Origin: UBA9464 sp003445095
GTDB taxonomy: Bacteria > Verrucomicrobiota > Verrucomicrobiia > Limisphaerales > UBA9464
Assembly: GCA_035437945.1 (NCBI GenBank)
Contig: DAOMZG010000292.1
Span: 1 to 8,727, forward strand
Length of the DNA: 8,727 nucleotides
Reading direction: 5' to 3'
Each line of letters begins with the position of its first letter. The stretch's first letter is position 1. Shown here piece after piece: positions 5,739 through 8,727 of the stretch. The notes beneath the pieces are model-generated. The model ran no database searches and was not told the origin of the DNA. It worked only from the letters and a program-made list of their open reading frames with translations. The position numbers were made by a program, and so were the translations under genes.

Positions 5739-7070
5739 TCAATGGGCTGGCGCGCGTGAACCGGCGAATGCAGCCGTCGGCGACTTGGGCGGGTGGAAGA
5801 ATAAGGCCAGAGCGATCGCCGCGGCGCTGGCCGCAATGAGCGGCACCAGAAACAGTTGTTTGAAGTCCACCACTCCATTCCTGGTGTACACCGTTTGCAT
5901 CAGCCAGGGGCAAACCGAATTCGCCACTAAGGCGCCAATGCCAAGGATCTGGAGATTGAACAGACCCTGGGCGCTGGACCGGATGTCTTTGGGGAAATAG
6001 GCGTCCACAAAAATGTACACCGTGGCGAAGAAGAAGGCGTAGCAGATACCGTGGAGCACCTGGATGACGATGATGGCCGCAGCGCTGTGCGGCATGAAGG
6101 CGTACACGGCAAAACGCGCCGCATGGCCGAGAATGCCAATGATCATCGTTGTCCTCCAACCAAGGGTCTTTAGGGTCGCCCCCAGAATGAACATGGTCAG
6201 GATTTCCGCCACCTGGCCGATGCTCATGATGGGAGTGATCCAGGGAGGCGCGATCCCCACGCCGCCGGCGGTCGTCGGAGTGCCGAGAAAGATACCGGTC
6301 CAATTAAAGTAACAATTATGGACGAATGAATCCACGAAGGTCACCAGCCACAACACCAACACGAAGGGATGTCCCAGCAACCGCACGGCCTCCAACCAGG
6401 CGAGCTTCTCACCCGCGCCTTCCGCCGCTTTCTTGGGCGGTGTGTGAGGAAGGGTGAGGCTGTACAAGGCCAACATCAGCGAGGCAATGCCGGCGACGAT
6501 GAACGTCCACTTGGTCGCCGCCTTAGCCACGTCACCCGTGAGCGGGTTGCTAAAGGCCGCTTTCAACCACTCGACGAACCCCGCTGGATTGGCGGCATTC
6601 ACAGCGTCCCAGTTGACAAAAATGAACGTGAACGGCCACGCCGCGAGAATCCATCCGATGGTGCCGCCCATGCGCACAATGCCGAACTCACGAGCGGGAT
6701 CCTTCATGTGGGCAAAGGCAATGGAATTGGTGATGGAAATGGTCGGCACGTAGAGCAGGCAGTGCACCAACATCGCCAGGAAGAAAGGCCAGAACTCCTT
6801 AGTGAAGCCGCAATACATGATAGCCAGCCCGCCGACCAAATGGGAAAAGGCCAAGAACTTCTCCGCGGCAAACTTCCGGTCAGCCCACTGATTGCTGAAA
6901 AACATGCCGATGATCGAAGCGACCGGGAACGCATTCAGGATGACCGATTGTTGGGTGGTGGAGAATCCGAGGCTGGGGAGGTAGCCGAAGATTAACGGAA
7001 GCCAAGCGCCCCAGATAAAGAACTCGAGCACCATCATCAGGAACAACTTGAAACGAGGGGAAGAATTCAT
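5739..7070 (-). CDS. MFS permease, nucleoside:H+ symporter (NupG-like) family
   Basis: This 443-residue integral membrane protein has about 12 hydrophobic segments. The N-terminal signature FFIWGAWLPLIFGYL (17-31) followed by SLGFSTTQQSV closely parallels the LQFFIWGSW region of NupG/XapB nucleoside:proton symporters. ADRKFAAEKFLAFSHLVGG (63-81) fits the loop between transmembrane helices 2 and 3, and EFGIVRMGGTIGW (128-140) is the conserved arginine-glycine segment. The C-terminal half carries YFPKDIRSSAQGLFN, also typical. Likely role: proton-coupled uptake of a nucleoside, sugar or polyol across the inner membrane. In Verrucomicrobiota and Planctomycetota this family often sits with TIM-barrel isomerases, so the true substrate may not be a nucleoside. 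It is the first gene of a three-gene operon. A putative promoter with an operator-like palindrome lies 27 nt or more upstream. No Shine-Dalgarno is visible. Confidence 0.92.
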   Translation of the reverse strand: MNSSPRFKLFLMMVLEFFIWGAWLPLIFGYLPSLGFSTTQQSVILNAFPVASIIGMFFSNQWADRKFAAEKFLAFSHLVGGLAIMYCGFTKEFWPFFLAMLVHCLLYVPTISITNSIAFAHMKDPAREFGIVRMGGTIGWILAAWPFTFIFVNWDAVNAANPAGFVEWLKAAFSNPLTGDVAKAATKWTFIVAGIASLMLALYSLTLPHTPPKKAAEGAGEKLAWLEAVRLLGHPFVLVLWLVTFVDSFVHNCYFNWTGIFLGTPTTAGGVGIAPPWITPIMSIGQVAEILTMFILGATLKTLGWRTTMIIGILGHAARFAVYAFMPHSAAAIIVIQVLHGICYAFFFATVYIFVDAYFPKDIRSSAQGLFNLQILGIGALVANSVCPWLMQTVYTRNGVVDFKQLFLVPLIAASAAAIALALFFHPPKSPTAAFAGSRAPAH

Positions 7071-7092
7071 GGGCGGCCAATTTGGAACGTCG

Positions 7093-7126
7093 GGTCAGCA
7101 TAGGAAGCGCTGACCAAACGGGACAA
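7093..7126 (-). promoter_or_regulatory. Putative promoter and operator of the permease operon
   Basis: Reading the minus strand, TTGTCC (7126-7121) and TATGCT (7102-7097) are separated by 18 bp and match sigma-70-type -35 and -10 hexamers at four of six positions each. The -10 lies 26 nt before the permease ATG. Overlapping it is a perfect 7-bp dyad, GGTCAGC (7093-7099) and GCTGACC (7109-7115), with a 9-bp spacer. This placement, covering the -10 and part of the spacer, is what a repressor operator would show. No regulator gene is adjacent. Promoter matches by eye are weak evidence; the dyad is the stronger part. Confidence 0.4.
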
Positions 7127-7155
7127 GCCTCGAGTCGGCCTTCTTCGGAATGTTC

Positions 7156-7246
7156 TGGGGAGCACGCCCGCCTCGGGCGTTGCCGTTGACGCCCCGTCGA
7201 CGGCTCTTGGCGCCCCCGCCAAGTGGGTCGAACGCCCCCGCTCGAC
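7156..7246. repeat. Tandem array of four short hairpins with shared C-rich apex
   Basis: Four hairpins follow one another almost without spacing. H1: 7165-7170 with 7174-7179 (6 bp, loop CCT). H2: 7182-7191 with 7195-7204 (10 bp including one G-T wobble, loop CCC). H3: 7206-7212 with 7217-7223 (7 bp, loop CCCC). H4: 7227-7234 with 7239-7246 (8 bp with one mismatch, loop CCCC). The apex is similar in H2-H4, close to CG-CCC(C)-CG, while the stem arms differ completely but stay self-complementary. The array lies in the 269-bp divergent region between the permease and methyltransferase starts. The lead segment 7156-7179 recurs inverted at 10-33. It could be an RNA-structured element or a family of mobile palindromic repeats. 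Confidence 0.65.
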
Positions 7247-7339
7247 GTCGAATCGAAGCGATCCAAGAGAATCTGGATCCTGACTTCCACTGCACTTTGG
7301 GCTTTGAGGTTTCCTCTCCGAACTCCGAACGTTCCGTCC

Positions 7340-8077
7340 ATGGCGCTCACGTACTCGTCTCGGTACTACGAAGGCTTGAAGGAAGATTCCGCCGGATCAG
7401 CCCGGGAAGCCGTACCCCTCATCTGTCGGCTCTTCGCCCCGAAGTCCGTGGTAGACGTTGGCTGTGGCTCCGGCACTTGGGCGAAGGCGTATCTGGAGGC
7501 GGGCGCCGATGTCCTGGGAGTGGACGGCACCTATGTCAGAGACGATCAACTCGTGTTTCCCCGCGAGCGATTTATGCGCCGAGACCTGGTTCAGCCGCTC
7601 GTGCTGGACCGCCGGTTTGACTTGGTGAACTGCCTGGAGGTCGCCGAACATCTTCCCGAAACTCGCGCGGACGGATTGGTCGCCGATTTGTGCCGGCTGG
7701 GAGATGTGGTGGTATTTTCCGCCGCGGTTCCGGGACAAGGTGGAACCCATCACATTAACGAGCAGTGGCCGAGTTATTGGCTACCGAAGTTCCGAGCGCA
7801 GGGATTCGCCGCGGTGGATTGCGTGCGTCCGGGAATTTGGAACAACCCGAAGGTTGCCTGGTGGTATGCCCAAAACGCGATGGCGTACGTCAAAAACGAA
7901 CGGCTCTCCGATTATCAGTCCGCCACCGCGGCGGCGGCGCCTTGGCCGGTCGACGTCGTCCATCCACGCGCCTATGTGAGGGCAACCGTGCCGAGCGAAA
8001 TGTCTCCCCGTATGCTCCGCGAGGTCGCGCGCGCGTTGCCGTATTTCCCGACCAAGATCTGGAAGGCGTTGTCGTGA
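7340..8077 (+). CDS. Class I SAM-dependent methyltransferase
   Basis: This 245-residue soluble protein has a Rossmann-like methyltransferase fold. Motif I is VVDVGCGSGTW (37-47), which binds SAM; the acidic residue after strand 2 is D62 in GVDGTYV. RRDLVQP (80-86) and FDLVNCLEVAEHLP (93-106) are motifs II-III of the type seen in UbiE/Methyltransf_23-like proteins. VVFSAAVPGQGGTHHINEQW (124-143) follows. The combination of GQGGTHHINEQWPSYW and WWYAQN is characteristic of a subgroup I associate with polysaccharide or O-antigen loci, but no glycan genes are visible here. The ATG at 7340 is chosen because it starts just before the conserved MALTYSSRYYEGLK segment. A GTG at 7223 keeps the frame open, but the extra 39 residues begin inside the hairpin array and look non-coding. 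No Shine-Dalgarno is visible. The substrate is unknown. Confidence 0.88.
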   Translation: MALTYSSRYYEGLKEDSAGSAREAVPLICRLFAPKSVVDVGCGSGTWAKAYLEAGADVLGVDGTYVRDDQLVFPRERFMRRDLVQPLVLDRRFDLVNCLEVAEHLPETRADGLVADLCRLGDVVVFSAAVPGQGGTHHINEQWPSYWLPKFRAQGFAAVDCVRPGIWNNPKVAWWYAQNAMAYVKNERLSDYQSATAAAAPWPVDVVHPRAYVRATVPSEMSPRMLREVARALPYFPTKIWKALS

Positions 8078-8275
8078 GCATTTTACCCGAACTCCGCAAT
8101 CGTGGTGGGGAGAGCGCGTCCCGCCCGAATCATCGTCAGACACCATTCCCAAGTCCCCCGGGGCAGAAAAATGGTTGAACGATGTTTTGGCCGGGACGCC
8201 CAAAACGACAAGCCGGCGTATGCCCCCAATCCTCCCCACTTCGCGGAGTTCGTGTTATCCCGAATTCCGTTTTGA
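8078..8275. other. Intergenic stretch after the methyltransferase
   Basis: No gene is supported here. CCCCGGGG (8156-8163) is a short palindrome. GTTTTGG (8184-8190) and CCAAAAC (8200-8206) form a 7-bp inverted repeat with a 9-nt loop about 110 nt past the methyltransferase stop. Neither side has a T-tract, so terminator function is uncertain. Confidence 0.3.
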
Positions 8276-8305
8276 AACCACTAATCTTCGCTAATGAACG
8301 CTAAT
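8276..8305 (+). repeat. Decamer repeat block 1 (three NNNCGCTRAT units)
   Basis: Three perfectly phased 10-bp units lie at 8276-8285 (AACCACTAAT), 8286-8295 (CTTCGCTAAT) and 8296-8305 (GAACGCTAAT). The last seven bases are almost constant (CGCTAAT, with CACTAAT in the first unit) and the first three vary. The 10-bp period is close to one DNA helical turn. A related block lies inverted at 8374-8403. Confidence 0.75.
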
Positions 8306-8373
8306 TTGAAGGGCTTGGGATCAAATAGTCCGACAACTTTTCCCCGATGTCTTCCTCCAGAAAAACTCCTGTA

Positions 8374-8403
8374 ATCAGCGAAGATCAGCGTTTATTAGCG
8401 GTT
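8374..8403 (-). repeat. Decamer repeat block 2, inverted (three NNNCGCTRAT units)
   Basis: On the minus strand, three phased units read AACCGCTAAT (8403-8394), AAACGCTGAT (8393-8384) and CTTCGCTGAT (8383-8374). As in block 1, the first unit opens with AACC. The two blocks face each other across 68 bp, so the arms could pair imperfectly as a long stem (about 21 of 30 positions). Units within this block share CGCTGAT where block 1 has CGCTAAT. Confidence 0.75.
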
Positions 8404-8600
8404 CACGATCGACGTTCGGGGTTAAAGCACTTCGCCGGTTTGATTGCGGTAAGGCGTCGCTTTGCGGAGGCATCCGCCGGTGAAGTCATCGACGCCCCGA
8501 ATCGCAGTTTCGCCGACGGCCCGGCAAAGCCTCTTCCCACCTACATCTCCCAATCCCGACGGCGGCCCGGTGTCCTACCAGTCCTGCCCATCGCACCCTT
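8404..8600. other. Intergenic stretch between decamer block and right-edge gene
   Basis: I see no supported gene, RNA or promoter here. A plus-strand frame stays open from 8347 to 8607, but it starts upstream of and runs through decamer block 2, and its product shows no recognisable domain, so it is treated as chance. For the minus-strand gene ending at 8601 this stretch is 3' flanking DNA; no hairpin with a T-tract is visible directly after its stop. Confidence 0.3.
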
Positions 8601-8726
8601 TCAATAACTGAGATACGCTCGGGACTCGCAGGGCTGCATCAAGCCCTGAACCATCAGGTCTGACTCGATATGGTCGATCGCCGTGAAACTGATACGATCG
8701 CGCAGCGCAGCGATTGAATCTGATGA
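8601..8726 (-). CDS. C-terminal fragment of an unidentified protein (cut by window edge)
   Basis: On the minus strand a frame is open from the window edge to a TGA at 8601-8603, giving the last 41 residues of a protein. The end reads LRDRISFTAIDHIESDLM, then VQGLMQPCESRAYLSY. The composition looks like a real globular C-terminus (balanced hydrophobic and charged residues, a plausible helix), and third-position bases lean to G/C. I do not recognise the family. The start lies beyond the right edge. A random open frame of this length is possible, so this is a tentative call. Confidence 0.45.
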   Translation of the reverse strand, partial: SSDSIAALRDRISFTAIDHIESDLMVQGLMQPCESRAYLSY

Positions 8727-8727
8727 T

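Noticed and set aside
5719..6303. Upstream extension of the isomerase frame to 495 residues
   Set aside because: The added part lies antisense-strand-shared with, and overlapping, the well-supported permease gene, has no domain, and the signal sequence at 5718 marks a natural N-terminus.
6369..6995. 208-residue plus-strand open frame inside the permease gene
   Set aside because: It is antisense to conserved membrane-protein coding sequence and its product is polar and low in recognisable motifs.
7156..7246. CRISPR array or tRNA cluster
   Set aside because: The units are too short, have no constant direct repeat with regular spacers, and do not form a cloverleaf.
7223..7339. GTG-started N-terminal extension of the methyltransferase
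   Set aside because: It begins inside the hairpin array, and the conserved domain begins only after the ATG at 7340.
8184..8206. 7-bp inverted repeat as an intrinsic terminator for the methyltransferase
   Set aside because: There is no T-tract on either strand and it lies more than 100 nt past the stop codon.
8347..8607. 86-residue plus-strand ORF near the right end
   Set aside because: It reads through decamer block 2 and has no family resemblance or translation signal; non-coding is the simpler reading.

Overview
The window looks like chromosomal DNA from a moderately GC-rich, free-living bacterium. It is most plausibly a member of the Verrucomicrobiota, with Planctomycetota as the alternative. 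This is inferred from gene content: an exported type I sulfatase, a nucleoside-symporter-like MFS permease beside a signal-bearing xylose-isomerase-like TIM barrel, a DUF721/DciA protein, a single-domain retropepsin-like protease, and start codons with almost no Shine-Dalgarno signals. There is no rRNA, tRNA or ribosomal protein marker, so the assignment is an inference.

Layout. Positions 1-40 hold a GC-rich hairpin that matches the head of a hairpin array near 7.2 kb. Positions 89-1067 (minus) hold a likely two-gene unit: an exported cytochrome P460-type haem protein followed by a DUF721/DciA protein. Positions 1295-1720 (minus) encode a clan AA aspartic protease, transcribed divergently from an exported sulfatase (1816-3270, plus). 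A convergent gap follows, then translation initiation factor IF-1 (infA, 3476-3691, minus) behind a gene-free 342-bp stretch. Positions 4034-7070 (minus) form a compact three-gene operon: MFS permease, Tat/lipoprotein-signal sugar isomerase-like protein, and SDR oxidoreductase, with 20- and 11-nt gaps. A divergent 269-bp region separates it from a class I SAM methyltransferase (7340-8077, plus). The last 650 bp are mostly non-coding, with two blocks of 10-bp repeats, and end in the C-terminus of an unidentified minus-strand gene cut by the window edge.

How the genes work together. The 4034-7070 operon reads as a small catabolic module: import of a nucleoside, sugar or related polyol, isomerisation or epimerisation by the TIM-barrel protein, and NAD(P)-dependent oxidation or reduction by the SDR. 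The sulfatase fits a lifestyle of degrading sulfated polysaccharides, but nothing in the window links it to that operon. DciA-like and IF-1 are housekeeping genes.

The signals least explained by genes are non-coding. They are (i) four back-to-back hairpins at 7165-7246 with a shared C-rich apex but different self-complementary stems, whose lead segment recurs inverted at the window start; (ii) paired decamer blocks with unit NNNCGCTRAT at 8276-8305 and, inverted, 8374-8403; and (iii) an operator-like palindrome over a putative promoter at 7093-7126. I did not find a convincing undescribed protein-based system such as defence, CRISPR or secretion.
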